From the NCBI RefSeq assembly GCF_002564465.1, contig NZ_NUUX01000034.1:1-49644 (forward strand): 49,644 nt of DNA. Direction: 5' to 3'. The DNA comes from Bacillus sp. AFS088145 (GTDB lineage: Bacteria > Bacillota > Bacilli > Bacillales > Bacillaceae_G). Of the stretch, positions 25,517-33,353 are shown piece by piece (the stretch's first letter is position 1; each line of letters begins with the position of its first letter). The notes beneath the pieces were generated by a model. That model was not told where the DNA came from. It was given only the letters and a program-made list of their open reading frames with translations, and ran no database searches. Both the position numbers and the translations under genes were made by a program.

Positions 25517-26104
25517 TTAAACGACTTTTGTTTCGAATATTTTTTCATTTATTGGGAACACTAAATAATCGTATGAATGATTCATAATAAATCTAACTTT
25601 CTCATATTTAAATCCCACTTTTTCATATAATCGGCGAGCAGAAGGTTTTTCTTGATCTACATTTAATGAAACTCGTGAAATCCCTTTGTTTTTGGCAAAA
25701 GAAAGTAATCCTTCTAATAATTCAGTTCCAATTCCTTTGCCTTGATAATCTGGATGCACTGACAATGTATCAATATAAAAATCTTCATCATCTGCTTCCT
25801 TATCTACTTTAACATTTTGAATATTTAAATTACGACTTATTATGTCAAGCATTTCACGATCAAGTACTGATAGTTCCATGGAATGGTAGGCTACAATCAC
25901 TCCTACTACTTTTCCTTCAATTTCTTTAACTAAGCAATTATGGTAACTTAGCCGATTTTGTTCAGATTGAACGTAATATTCTAAAATTGGGGTTGCTTGT
26001 TCGTATGATTTTGTCCCTGTTAACATAAATACAATATCTTCAATCGCTTGTACAATTAGAGGGACAATTTGTTTGGCATCTTCTTTTTTTGCTATTCGAA
26101 TCAT
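25517..26104 (-). CDS. GNAT family N-acetyltransferase
   Basis: Acetyl-CoA-dependent transferase of 195 residues. The N-terminal IRIAKKEDAKQIVPLI is typical, and the acetyl-CoA loop is YQGKGIGTELLEGLLSFA near 117-134, followed by GISRVSLNVDQEKPSARRLYEKVGF. The acceptor is unknown. AAGGAGTG precedes the ATG. No operon partner is visible. Confidence 0.88.
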   Translation of the reverse strand: MIRIAKKEDAKQIVPLIVQAIEDIVFMLTGTKSYEQATPILEYYVQSEQNRLSYHNCLVKEIEGKVVGVIVAYHSMELSVLDREMLDIISRNLNIQNVKVDKEADDEDFYIDTLSVHPDYQGKGIGTELLEGLLSFAKNKGISRVSLNVDQEKPSARRLYEKVGFKYEKVRFIMNHSYDYLVFPINEKIFETKVV

Positions 26105-26300
26105 GAATTGTCACTCCTTAAATTAGATTTTTCTTTTTAATCTTTAACATTTTTTTAATATAAAAAAGAATAACCTTTTCATTTTACAATAATTTCATGT
26201 TAATTTCATGTTAAAAATTATTACTTTGTTAAAATCAATCATTTATTTTAACATAAATGTAATATATAATAATTCTAAGATGTGTAGGAGGAAAATTAAT

Positions 26301-26510
26301 ATGTCTGATGTTCAAATTAAGGTTTTAGATAATGGTCCTTTACGTGTCACTGGCACGGTTGAGTTAGTTGATGCTGAAGGGAATACATATCCGCAAAAAG
26401 CAGCTTTCTCATTATGTCGATGTGGCATGTCAAGTAAATTACCATATTGTGATGGTACTCATAAAGGAAAATTCGAATCTGTCGTTCGAGCTCCTAAAGA
26501 ATCAGAATAA
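26301..26510 (+). CDS. CDGSH iron-sulfur domain protein
   Basis: Small protein of 69 residues with one mitoNEET-type [2Fe-2S] motif: LCRCGMSSKLPYCDGTHKG, giving three cysteines and one histidine as cluster ligands. It probably serves redox sensing or cluster transfer. I start at the ATG 8 bases after AGGAGG; a longer in-frame reading upstream is not credible. A hairpin follows. Confidence 0.92.
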   Translation: MSDVQIKVLDNGPLRVTGTVELVDAEGNTYPQKAAFSLCRCGMSSKLPYCDGTHKGKFESVVRAPKESE

Positions 26511-26525
26511 TTTTATTTTTCTGGC

Positions 26526-26556
26526 GCCGATTATTGGGCAACTCTAAATAATCGGC
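26526..26556 (+). terminator. Terminator of the CDGSH gene
   Basis: Arms GCCGATTATT and AATAATCGGC, followed by TTTCTTAT, 15 bp after the stop. Confidence 0.7.
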
Positions 26557-26652
26557 TTTCTTATGCCCTCATACCTTTTTACCTTTGAATCATTCATAAA
26601 ACTGATCTAATCACATTTACATTTAGGGAATGAACTATTAGGGGGAAACAAT

Positions 26653-27711
26653 ATGAAAAAGGCACTAGCTTCAGTCGTTTTATCTGCAGCACTAGTAGTA
26701 CCAGGCGTAACTGCTTATGCAGCGCCAAATGCAAATGAATTAAAAACTTATTTAGTTAGTATCGACCTAACTCAAAAGCAATTAGAGGATTATTTAAATT
26801 CTTACTACGGTGAGTCGATCTCTGATTTCGATTCAGTTGATGAGTTAAAGGATACTTTAGGTGAAAGACTTACACAAAAAACTTTAGACGCTCTTCTAGT
26901 TGAGTACGGTTACAGTGAAGATGAAATTATCGATCTAGCAGTCCAATATGATGATATGGACAAAAATGCATCATTACTAGATACGTATTATTTTACTTCT
27001 GATATCGAAAACTTAATTTATTTAGATGAAGATGAGTCAGGGTCAGGTAGTGTAGAAGATCAATTCCCTTCTATGGACGATCTTTCTAGTGCTCTTTCCG
27101 AGTTTGGAATTACTCAAACAGAAATTAATAATCTATCTGCATACCTAGAAAAAGTTGTGAATGATGATCCTGCTGTTGAAGCAAAATTAGAAGCATTAGG
27201 AGAACGTGCATCTGCTTTAGAAGAAAATTATCCTGAAATTTTCTCAATGGATTCTGAGGCTGCTCCAAAAGAATTACCAGCTGAATTAAAAGTAGAATTA
27301 ATGAATATCGTAAAAGAGCTTCAATCTACTTTAATAATTGATATTAAAGTTGCAATTGAACAAAATGGCGTTAAAACTCCTCTAACTTTTGCTAAATTAC
27401 TTACAATGGATGATTCTATGGATTCCATGGAAAATGTAAAAGTATATTTAGAGATTTATGACAACGCTAGTAATCTATTATTAGACGCTGTATTTTCACC
27501 AGATGAACTTTTAGGTGATGACCAGATAGTAGATATCGTTAAAGATACTCAAAAAGCAATTAAAAATCCAAAACCAACTGGTACAGTAAGAACGGAAAAT
27601 GGCGGTAAACTTCCAACTACTGCAACTCATACAACTGAATGGACAATGTTAGGTATGTTAATGATGTTAGCTGCTGTTGTTTTACGTAAAAAGGTAATTG
27701 TTAAACGATAA
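26653..27711 (+). CDS. Processed acidic surface protein, LPTTA sortase substrate
   Basis: Secreted protein of 352 residues. The signal peptide (KKALASVVLSAALVVPGV, cleaved near AYA-AP) is followed by a very acidic helical body with repeated motifs such as LTQKQLEDYLNSY and ITQTEINNLSAYL. The C-terminus has an LPTTA sorting motif, a hydrophobic stretch (WTMLGMLMMLAAVVL) and a basic tail RKKVIVKR. LPXTA is the kind of signal used by class D sortases, and such a sortase is encoded 3 bp downstream. GGGGGAAA precedes the ATG. The biological role of the protein is unknown. Confidence 0.88.
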   Translation: MKKALASVVLSAALVVPGVTAYAAPNANELKTYLVSIDLTQKQLEDYLNSYYGESISDFDSVDELKDTLGERLTQKTLDALLVEYGYSEDEIIDLAVQYDDMDKNASLLDTYYFTSDIENLIYLDEDESGSGSVEDQFPSMDDLSSALSEFGITQTEINNLSAYLEKVVNDDPAVEAKLEALGERASALEENYPEIFSMDSEAAPKELPAELKVELMNIVKELQSTLIIDIKVAIEQNGVKTPLTFAKLLTMDDSMDSMENVKVYLEIYDNASNLLLDAVFSPDELLGDDQIVDIVKDTQKAIKNPKPTGTVRTENGGKLPTTATHTTEWTMLGMLMMLAAVVLRKKVIVKR

Positions 27712-27714
27712 GCT

Positions 27715-28335
27715 ATGAGTCGTAAACGAAAAGTTCTACTTATTTTTTCAGCACTCCTTTTTATTGTCGGATTATTTTTTGCTACAACAAATGCTTATTC
27801 TTTAATCAAAACCTATGTGCTTTACAAACAGTCTAAGGATGATTTCAAAAAAGAAATCAAAACAGAAACAGCAACTAAATTGAAGCAAATTAAAAGAGAC
27901 GAACCGCTTTACAAGACTTATCCTAAATTTGGCGATGAAATGGGTTCATTAACGATTCCTCGAATTTCTGCAACTTTACCAATCTTCCACGGGACAGATG
28001 AGGATGAGCTTGCAAAAGGAATAGGTCATTATGCTAAATCTGTGATGCCAGGTGAACGAGATAATAGTGTTCTTGCTGGACATCGAGATACTGTATTCCG
28101 TGAGCTTGGCAAAGTAAAAGTTGGCGATCCGTTAATTGTTAAAACTTCGGCTGGTACATTTACTTACAAAGTTCATAAGATTCGCATCGTTGATAAAGAT
28201 GATCGCACTGTTATTATCCCAAAACCAAGACCAACTTTAACGGTAAGCACTTGTTATCCGTTTAATTTTATTGGACATGCACCGCAGCGTTATATACTTG
28301 TAGCTGGTTTAGTTAAATCAGAAGTAAATAAATAA
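27715..28335 (+). CDS. Class D sortase
   Basis: Transpeptidase of 206 residues anchored by an N-terminal helix (about 6-28). The catalytic His is in LAGHRDTVFREL (near 121), the Cys in TLTVSTCYPFNFIGHAP (near 180) and the Arg in QRYILVAG (near 194). GSLTIPRISATLPIFHGTDEDEL is typical of the class. Its ATG lies 3 bp after the substrate gene stop and has no strong ribosome-binding site of its own, implying translational coupling. It likely anchors the upstream LPTTA protein to peptidoglycan. Confidence 0.93.
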   Translation: MSRKRKVLLIFSALLFIVGLFFATTNAYSLIKTYVLYKQSKDDFKKEIKTETATKLKQIKRDEPLYKTYPKFGDEMGSLTIPRISATLPIFHGTDEDELAKGIGHYAKSVMPGERDNSVLAGHRDTVFRELGKVKVGDPLIVKTSAGTFTYKVHKIRIVDKDDRTVIIPKPRPTLTVSTCYPFNFIGHAPQRYILVAGLVKSEVNK

Positions 28336-28338
28336 AAA

Positions 28339-28372
28339 AAATGCTTACTATTTAATAGTGAGCATTTTTTTT
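28339..28372 (+). terminator. Terminator of the sortase unit
   Basis: AAATGCTTACTA pairs with TAGTGAGCATTT, followed by T8. Confidence 0.88.
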
Positions 28373-28392
28373 ATTAGTAGTTTCATATTTTA

Positions 28393-29322
28393 TTAATTTT
28401 CTAGTGCAGCCCAAAACTTTTCGTTATTTAAATTGCGAACACTCCATTGGTAGTGTCCATCACTGCAAGTTTCCGAAAAGAAATTTGCCGAATAGATACT
28501 ATAAAAAAGAACGTACAAATGGATTGTACTTCTAACCTCTTCGCCTAATCGACTAACTACTTCATTTAAATATTTTTCTAGCTTTGTTTCACCCAATTCA
28601 TCATATAAATCAAATAAAATCCAGCTTAATGCAACATCAAATAATGGGTCTCCATATAACGTCATTAATCCGAAATCAATTACACCATTAATTTGTCCAT
28701 CTGCATTTACTAATAGATTTGATGGATAATAATCACCATGTACTAATGCATATTCCCCTTCATATCCAACTGAAAATGCATCCATTAATCGTTTTAATTT
28801 CACTTCGTAAACTAATACATCTCTTTTCAAATATTGATCTACTTCTGTATTCTTTCTTAGTAACGATTGTTTTAAAAAATCGTTCCATTCCTTTGAAGAA
28901 ATTTCATCATAATCACTTAATAATTTGATACCTTTGAATTGCTTTTCTAATTCAATCCTTTGAATACTTAATATTGTAGATAGATAGTTTTCAAAGAATG
29001 AATCTAATTCTTGCTCATCATAATTTGATAAATCCTTTTGAATATTTCTACCTTCAATTCGTTTTTCAATTGTTAAAACAACGTCCTTCTCTTTTATAAT
29101 CTCGTGAATTTTTGGTAATTCAAAATTTGCATCACTTGAATTCATTGATTCATAAAATTGCTTTAATATTTCTAGCTTTGAATAGGCAGTTGGTTTATAT
29201 AATTTTAAAACTCTTTTTTGATCATAAGAGTAAACTTCTGCTTCTTGTCCCTTTCCTAAAAAATTCGCTTCGCTTATATTGTACTTATTCAAAATGTAAC
29301 CCCTAACATTTTGTGTGATCAT
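28393..29322 (-). CDS. Aminoglycoside-phosphotransferase-like kinase family protein
   Basis: Protein of 309 residues in the APH/choline-kinase superfamily. The catalytic loop is ALVHGDYYPSNLLV (Brenner motif with Asp and Asn), and the metal-binding GVIDFGLMTLYGDPLFDVA follows. The N-lobe shows LGKGQEAEVYSYDQKRVLKLY with the ATP-binding lysine. Substrate unknown; many such genes in Bacillus are not antibiotic resistance determinants. It is a single gene. Confidence 0.82.
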   Translation of the reverse strand: MITQNVRGYILNKYNISEANFLGKGQEAEVYSYDQKRVLKLYKPTAYSKLEILKQFYESMNSSDANFELPKIHEIIKEKDVVLTIEKRIEGRNIQKDLSNYDEQELDSFFENYLSTILSIQRIELEKQFKGIKLLSDYDEISSKEWNDFLKQSLLRKNTEVDQYLKRDVLVYEVKLKRLMDAFSVGYEGEYALVHGDYYPSNLLVNADGQINGVIDFGLMTLYGDPLFDVALSWILFDLYDELGETKLEKYLNEVVSRLGEEVRSTIHLYVLFYSIYSANFFSETCSDGHYQWSVRNLNNEKFWAALEN

Positions 29323-29465
29323 CTTTTCTTCCCCATTTTCCCTTATTTATCTTTTTTTCAATTCTATTTCCATCAATTCCTACTTCTTCCAAAATAGCCT
29401 ACTATTTCTTATACGGCAATATTATTTATTTAATGATTTGTCTGTTTATTACCCATATTAGCTTC

Positions 29466-29960
29466 CTACTCTTCTTTTGATACCCATGAACCTTGTGCTT
29501 TCCGTATGTAAAGGATTTGCCCGATATGATAAGCATTATGAGTACATAAATTAGATAATGCTCCCCACCAAATTGCATCTACTGGAAAATTTGGAATTTG
29601 TTCATATAGCCTGGATTCATCTGCTTCTTTTATAGCTTGCTGCCAATTCGCTAAATTCCCATCTAACTGTTTAACAAGCACCTGCCAATCTTCTTTTGTT
29701 AATTTTTCCATCTTCCGAAAAGTTGAAGCATTACTTTCAATTACTTCAGTTGGTATTTCTCCTTTAAATCTTCTCAACCATCGTTCATTATAGAAATACA
29801 AATGGTATACGATTTCACCAATCGTATGAGTAAAATCATTTTGTCTCCAACTTATATCCTCTAAACTTAAATTCTCCAATGCAACACTTAAAGGTTGAAT
29901 CCAACTTTCAACATTTCGGCAGACTTCTAATTGATCTAATAGAAACTCTTTTTTACTCAT
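29466..29960 (-). CDS. DinB family protein
   Basis: Four-helix protein of 164 residues of the DinB/YfiT type. Likely metal-binding histidines are in TIGEIVYHLYFYNE and in CTHNAYHIGQILYIRK near the C-terminus. Some relatives are thiol-dependent transferases, including bacillithiol transferases; the function of this one is unknown. GGGAGAATGATCT precedes the ATG. Confidence 0.82.
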   Translation of the reverse strand: MSKKEFLLDQLEVCRNVESWIQPLSVALENLSLEDISWRQNDFTHTIGEIVYHLYFYNERWLRRFKGEIPTEVIESNASTFRKMEKLTKEDWQVLVKQLDGNLANWQQAIKEADESRLYEQIPNFPVDAIWWGALSNLCTHNAYHIGQILYIRKAQGSWVSKEE

Positions 29961-30055
29961 AGATCATTCTCCCTTGTTAATTTTATACTTTACGATATGT
30001 ACTTTCGTGGTTATTACTAGATTCACCTTTATTACTTTATGATTTTAACTTATTA

Positions 30056-30091
30056 AAAAATGCACTACTTTTTAAAAAGCAGTGCATTTTT
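30056..30091 (-). terminator. Terminator of the BclA-like gene
   Basis: AAAAATGCACT pairs with AGTGCATTTTT with further pairing inside; a T run follows on minus. Confidence 0.8.
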
Positions 30092-30138
30092 GTAACAGAA
30101 TAGGGAATTTTTTAAAGGAGTAATGATTAAATCTTGTA

Positions 30139-30585
30139 CTAATGAACTCTGAATAGATTAATTGTTGCCCCAGCGCCTTGTAACAACTTAACATCTCCAA
30201 CAAAGTCAAACAATTGAAGTGAAATTGTATCTCCAGCGTCTAATGGTAAGATCATTTGGCTACCGTAAATGGATCTATTCACTTCATTTACGATTGCTGA
30301 TGCATTTATAGGTCTACCATTTACTAATAGTCTTGTAGATACGTCTAATAGTGCATTTAAATTCACTGTGTAAGTAATAAAGTAATTACCTGGTACCTCA
30401 ACTGTTAATCGATCATTTGCTTGATCAATTGTAATTCCTTCACCTAAATACTGAAATGATGGAAAAGTTACAATTGTACCTTCTTTTATAACGGAAACTG
30501 TTCCACCACTATTCGTAACAAATGCAAAACTTTCGCCAGGAGGTATTGGTGGAAAATGATGTCTTGGCGGTCTTGGATATCTCAT
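30139..30585 (-). CDS. BclA C-terminal (C1q/TNF-like) domain protein
   Basis: Protein of 148 residues. A proline- and histidine-rich opening (RYPRPPRHHFPPIPPG) precedes a jelly-roll domain: SFAFVTNSGGTVSVIKEGT, ITIDQANDRLTVEVPGNYFI and GDTISLQLFDF. This is the trimeric C-terminal domain of exosporium glycoproteins such as BclA, here without a collagen-like GXX region. It is probably on the spore surface. AAAGGTGATAG precedes the ATG. A T14 tract lies about 120 bp upstream. Confidence 0.78.
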   Translation of the reverse strand: MRYPRPPRHHFPPIPPGESFAFVTNSGGTVSVIKEGTIVTFPSFQYLGEGITIDQANDRLTVEVPGNYFITYTVNLNALLDVSTRLLVNGRPINASAIVNEVNRSIYGSQMILPLDAGDTISLQLFDFVGDVKLLQGAGATINLFRVH

Positions 30586-30702
30586 ACTATCACCTTTTCT
30601 TATTATTAGACATAATTCCTCTTAGGAGTAACATATTAAAGGCTTGTCTATATATTTTATTAATATGTAAGTTTTTTCTTTTCGTTACAGCATGTCCACT
30701 AG

Positions 30703-30716
30703 TTTTTTTTTTTTTT
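30703..30716. repeat. Homopolymer of 14 T
   Basis: Uninterrupted T14 on the plus strand, between the BclA-like gene start and the gene at 30790. Length variation between isolates would be expected. Confidence 0.9.
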
Positions 30717-30737
30717 CAATTTTAGTAGATTTAAAAA

Positions 30738-30762
30738 AACTTAGTCATCATCGGACTAAGTT
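30738..30762 (-). terminator. Terminator of the 58-residue membrane protein gene
   Basis: AACTTAGTC and GACTAAGTT arms with a T7 run on the minus strand, about 28 bp after the stop codon. It supports the small gene being real. Confidence 0.82.
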
Positions 30763-30789
30763 CTTTTAAATCATATGTATTGCGAAAGT

Positions 30790-30966
30790 CTATGACCTCT
30801 CTAGTACATTTACAATCCGATTTAATAGTTCATTTTGCTTCTTTAATTCCTCGTTTCGGATTTTAAATAGTTTATAGAAGTAAGAGATTACTACTATAAG
30901 ACCTACAGGAATTGCAATGTAAAAAAGCATAATAATGATTGGAAATATACCTAAGGCTGCATCCAT
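30790..30966 (-). CDS. Small membrane protein of 58 residues
   Basis: MDAALGIFPIIIMLFYIAIP opens a protein with one membrane helix (about 6-29), then a charged coil KLFKIRNEELKKQNELLNRI. TGGAG lies 5 bases before the ATG and an intrinsic terminator follows, so this is a complete gene. The helix plus short coiled-coil plan resembles small Bacillus envelope proteins of unknown function. I do not recognise a named family. Confidence 0.75.
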   Translation of the reverse strand: MDAALGIFPIIIMLFYIAIPVGLIVVISYFYKLFKIRNEELKKQNELLNRIVNVLERS

Positions 30967-31131
30967 TTTAACTCCACATCCTTTATAGTTTATATTTAGA
31001 TTATGTTAGCCTATCCAATCTTTATGTCTCTAAAATAGGTCAAAGGAATAAGAAGTCTCTGCTAGGTATGGAAAGAATGCAAAAAGGAACTATATCAAAT
31101 ATTAGAAAATCAGCAATATTTCCCATAAAAA

Positions 31132-31172
31132 AAGAGAGTTCCAAAAGTACTTTGACTTTTTAGCTCTCTCTT
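31132..31172 (-). terminator. Terminator of the HAD gene
   Basis: AAGAGAG pairs with CTCTCTT and an inner AAAAGT with ACTTTT, followed by T7 on the minus strand. Confidence 0.82.
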
Positions 31173-31195
31173 GCCGGTCGACAAACTGAATTTAA

Positions 31196-32035
31196 TTAAC
31201 TTTGCTTCAATTTTTGTTTTTGATCTAAAAAATGATAAATTGCATGGGCTACGCCTGCTTCTTCATTTGTTTTTGTAACAAATGAACAGTGGCCTTTTAG
31301 CTCTTCTTTCGCATTTCCCATAGCTACTGGAAAACCTACTCGATTGAACATAGAGACATCATTAAAACTATCTCCAATTGCCATGCTCTCATTTAAATCT
31401 ACTCCAAGGATTGGTGCAAGCTTTAATAATGCCGCTCCTTTACTTACATTTGCTGAATTAATTTCAACGTTATTTGAGCCTGACGAAGTAATTAGTAGAC
31501 CTTCTTCTTGCATTAGTTTTAGACGAATGCGACTAATAACCTCTTCTTTATTGGAAAGAAATAATATTTTATATACATCAAGATCATTAAAATCTTCAAT
31601 AGAAGAATAAGTTCGAACCTTTCTTAAAGTAGCTGTCACTTTATGTGTCTTGCCAGTTTGCTTATCAGTGAAAAATTCATCATATAGTGTATCTCGACAC
31701 TTTGTAAATGATCCTTCACTAGTACTAATAATAAATGTTTTATTTTCCGCTTCACATATGCTTAGGGCTTTCGCAAAAATTTCTTTATCCATTGAATCGT
31801 TGTGCAAAATTTTCGCTTCATAGTCATATATTTGAGAGCCATTTAAACAGACAATGGGACAGGTTAGACCAGCTTCATCTAATACTTCCTTCGCACTTTC
31901 ATACATTCTACCTGTAGAAATGACAACATGGATTCCTTCCTTTTGTGCCGCCCGGATGCTTTCAATGTTTTCCATTGGTATTCCATTCTTACCATTTACC
32001 AGTGTACCATCCATATCAATTGCAATTAATGCCAT
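31196..32035 (-). CDS. Cof-type HAD phosphatase
   Basis: Protein of 279 residues of the HAD superfamily, subfamily IIB. Motif I is IAIDMDGTLVNG at residues 3-14, motif II is VISTGR, and motif IV is MAIGDSFNDVSMFNRVG with the acidic pair. A cap domain lies between. Such enzymes dephosphorylate sugar phosphates, nucleotides or flavin intermediates; the substrate is not deducible. GGAGAGAACGAC precedes the ATG. Confidence 0.9.
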   Translation of the reverse strand: MALIAIDMDGTLVNGKNGIPMENIESIRAAQKEGIHVVISTGRMYESAKEVLDEAGLTCPIVCLNGSQIYDYEAKILHNDSMDKEIFAKALSICEAENKTFIISTSEGSFTKCRDTLYDEFFTDKQTGKTHKVTATLRKVRTYSSIEDFNDLDVYKILFLSNKEEVISRIRLKLMQEEGLLITSSGSNNVEINSANVSKGAALLKLAPILGVDLNESMAIGDSFNDVSMFNRVGFPVAMGNAKEELKGHCSFVTKTNEEAGVAHAIYHFLDQKQKLKQS

Positions 32036-32170
32036 GTCGTTCTCTCCTTTTCTACTATTCTCTTATAATTTGAATGCTAACTATTCCCCAATTCTACTAA
32101 AGCATTCTTATTACAATTTAACTATTTTCTATTTTATGATTTCATTCTTTATTATTATAACGCAAAAAAA
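32036..32170. other. Intergenic, upstream of the HAD gene
   Basis: AT-rich sequence presumably holding the promoter of the HAD gene on the minus strand; no distinct element recognised. It is followed by the duplicated terminator and repeat copy 3, so the whole 32036-32398 gap is accounted for. Confidence 0.5.
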
Positions 32171-32194
32171 GACCTTCTGCATTTCAGAAGGTCT
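32171..32194 (-). terminator. Terminator, outer copy of a 24-bp duplication
   Basis: AGACCTTCTG and AGAAGGTCT-type arms, followed on the minus strand by T7. An identical 24-bp sequence is at 32340-32363, on the other side of repeat copy 3. This copy has the T run and is likely the working terminator of the DUF1659-DUF2922 unit. Confidence 0.8.
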
Positions 32195-32305
32195 CAGACT
32201 GCCCGCCAAACGCTCGCTTTCTTCGTTGCTTCGCCTGTCTGCGGTGCTCATTACCGTCAAAGGTAACTCCGCGCCTCGAAAGACAAGCGCTTGCAATCAG
32301 TCTGA
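32194..32305 (+). repeat. Dispersed structured repeat, copy 3 (short)
   Basis: Copy with both ends intact (TCAGACTG, CAGTCTGA), lacking about 17 bases in the middle that hold the AGGC/GCCT hairpin of the other copies. Its orientation is opposite to copies 1 and 2. It lies between two identical copies of a 24-bp terminator hairpin. Confidence 0.88.
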
Positions 32306-32339
32306 AACTCAAGTTTTTTGTACTTTGTCAAACCACTGA

Positions 32340-32363
32340 GACCTTCTGCATTTCAGAAGGTCT
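32340..32363 (-). repeat. Inner copy of the duplicated terminator hairpin
   Basis: Same 24 bases as 32171-32194. On the minus strand it is followed by TCAGTGG rather than a T run, so it may not terminate well. It lies about 35 bp after the DUF2922 stop. Confidence 0.85.
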
Positions 32364-32398
32364 TAAACTACCTACAAAACTCTTTTCCTAATAATACT

Positions 32399-32614
32399 TT
32401 ATAACTCTATCTCAATAATCTCCTTACCAACCAAGCGTGCGCCTTGTTTGGCTACGACAATTCCACTTGTAGAGGTGAATACGTTGTTTGCTACAATTTT
32501 ATCCATTACTTGATTGATTAGTGTTGGATTAACTGGAATTGTTGGATTGTCTACTGTTAGCGTAACAACCTTTTCGTTTTCATTTAAAAATTTGAGTTCT
32601 AATGTTTGAATCAT
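32399..32614 (-). CDS. DUF2922 family protein
   Basis: Small protein of 71 residues beginning MIQTLELKFLNENEKVVTLT, with VDNPTIPVNPTLINQVMDKI and ending in IIEIEL, as in DUF2922. Function unknown. Its gene follows a DUF1659 gene by 17 bp, a pairing common in Bacillaceae. GGAGGAAAG precedes the ATG. Confidence 0.8.
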   Translation of the reverse strand: MIQTLELKFLNENEKVVTLTVDNPTIPVNPTLINQVMDKIVANNVFTSTSGIVVAKQGARLVGKEIIEIEL

Positions 32615-32631
32615 AACGCTTTCCTCCTTTT

Positions 32632-32856
32632 TTATAGACTGTTTAAAAGTAGTCCATTGCTTAATACTTCTAGCTCTACTAACGGTAGATCTTGCAATGA
32701 TGCTAAGGCATTACCGATTTCACTTAGCTTCACTAAATCAACATCAACTCGGACATTTTTATATGCCTTCCTCTTGATAATGATTTTTCCTTGTGCATCT
32801 TTTCCTGCATGTAAATTTACATACAATGTTAGTTGTTGAGTAGCAATTTGTGCCAT
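32632..32856 (-). CDS. DUF1659 family protein
   Basis: Small protein of 74 residues, starting MAQIATQQLTLYVNLHAGKD and containing KRKAYKNVRVDVDL, as in DUF1659. Function unknown. I start at the ATG with GGGGGAG 7 bases upstream rather than the TTG directly against that site. Confidence 0.78.
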   Translation of the reverse strand: MAQIATQQLTLYVNLHAGKDAQGKIIIKRKAYKNVRVDVDLVKLSEIGNALASLQDLPLVELEVLSNGLLLNSL

Positions 32857-32935
32857 TTTCAACTCCCCCTTTCGATGTATATGTACTTAAAAAAGGGGGG
32901 ATTTTCGTTAAAGGTTAATTATTTTTTTGGACTGT

Positions 32936-33274
32936 TCAAGATCCAATCTTCACATCCACAATATCACTTAATAACAGCTCCATATATCCAGCTTGTTCTT
33001 CATAAATAGATAACCTATTTTGGTGTAAATTAATTTTCCCTATTTTTCCTTTTACATTATGGTGATAGTGGTCTTTATAATAAGTAATTTGTACACTTTC
33101 ATCTTCGTGAATTGCCTGTTGAAGATGACGGTTCATTTCCTCTAATAGTTGTTCATCTACATCTTTTTGTTGTTCATAATTTTGTGATACTTTCCAATCA
33201 CGAAGCATTTTTACATGTTCTGGTAACATCATTGACGTCCATTTAATTGTGCCACGGTCACGAATCATCGGCAT
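32936..33274 (-). CDS. yqjX: YolD-like family protein (YqjX type)
   Basis: Protein of 112 residues with the YolD opening RDRGTIKWTSMMLPEHVKML and a C-terminal beta-rich half with VKGKIGKINLHQNRLSIYE. YolD-like genes accompany Y-family polymerases in Bacillus and its phages, and this one follows such a gene by about 80 bp on the same strand. The role is unknown; it is likely LexA-controlled with the polymerase. Confidence 0.82.
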   Translation of the reverse strand: MPMIRDRGTIKWTSMMLPEHVKMLRDWKVSQNYEQQKDVDEQLLEEMNRHLQQAIHEDESVQITYYKDHYHHNVKGKIGKINLHQNRLSIYEEQAGYMELLLSDIVDVKIGS

Positions 33275-33353
33275 CCTTCTCCTTTTCTTCTCTTTTTACC
33301 TTAGGTAGAACTAGTGGTTTTCACTTGCAGAGGAAAAGGACAAAAGGAAATTT

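Noticed and set aside
28393-29322. Aminoglycoside resistance gene
   Set aside because: Only the general kinase fold is shown; nothing points to a specific antibiotic, and such genes are common in Bacillus housekeeping regions.
31854-32339. 161-residue plus-strand reading frame
   Set aside because: It is antisense to the HAD gene and crosses a terminator and repeat copy 3; composition is not protein-like.
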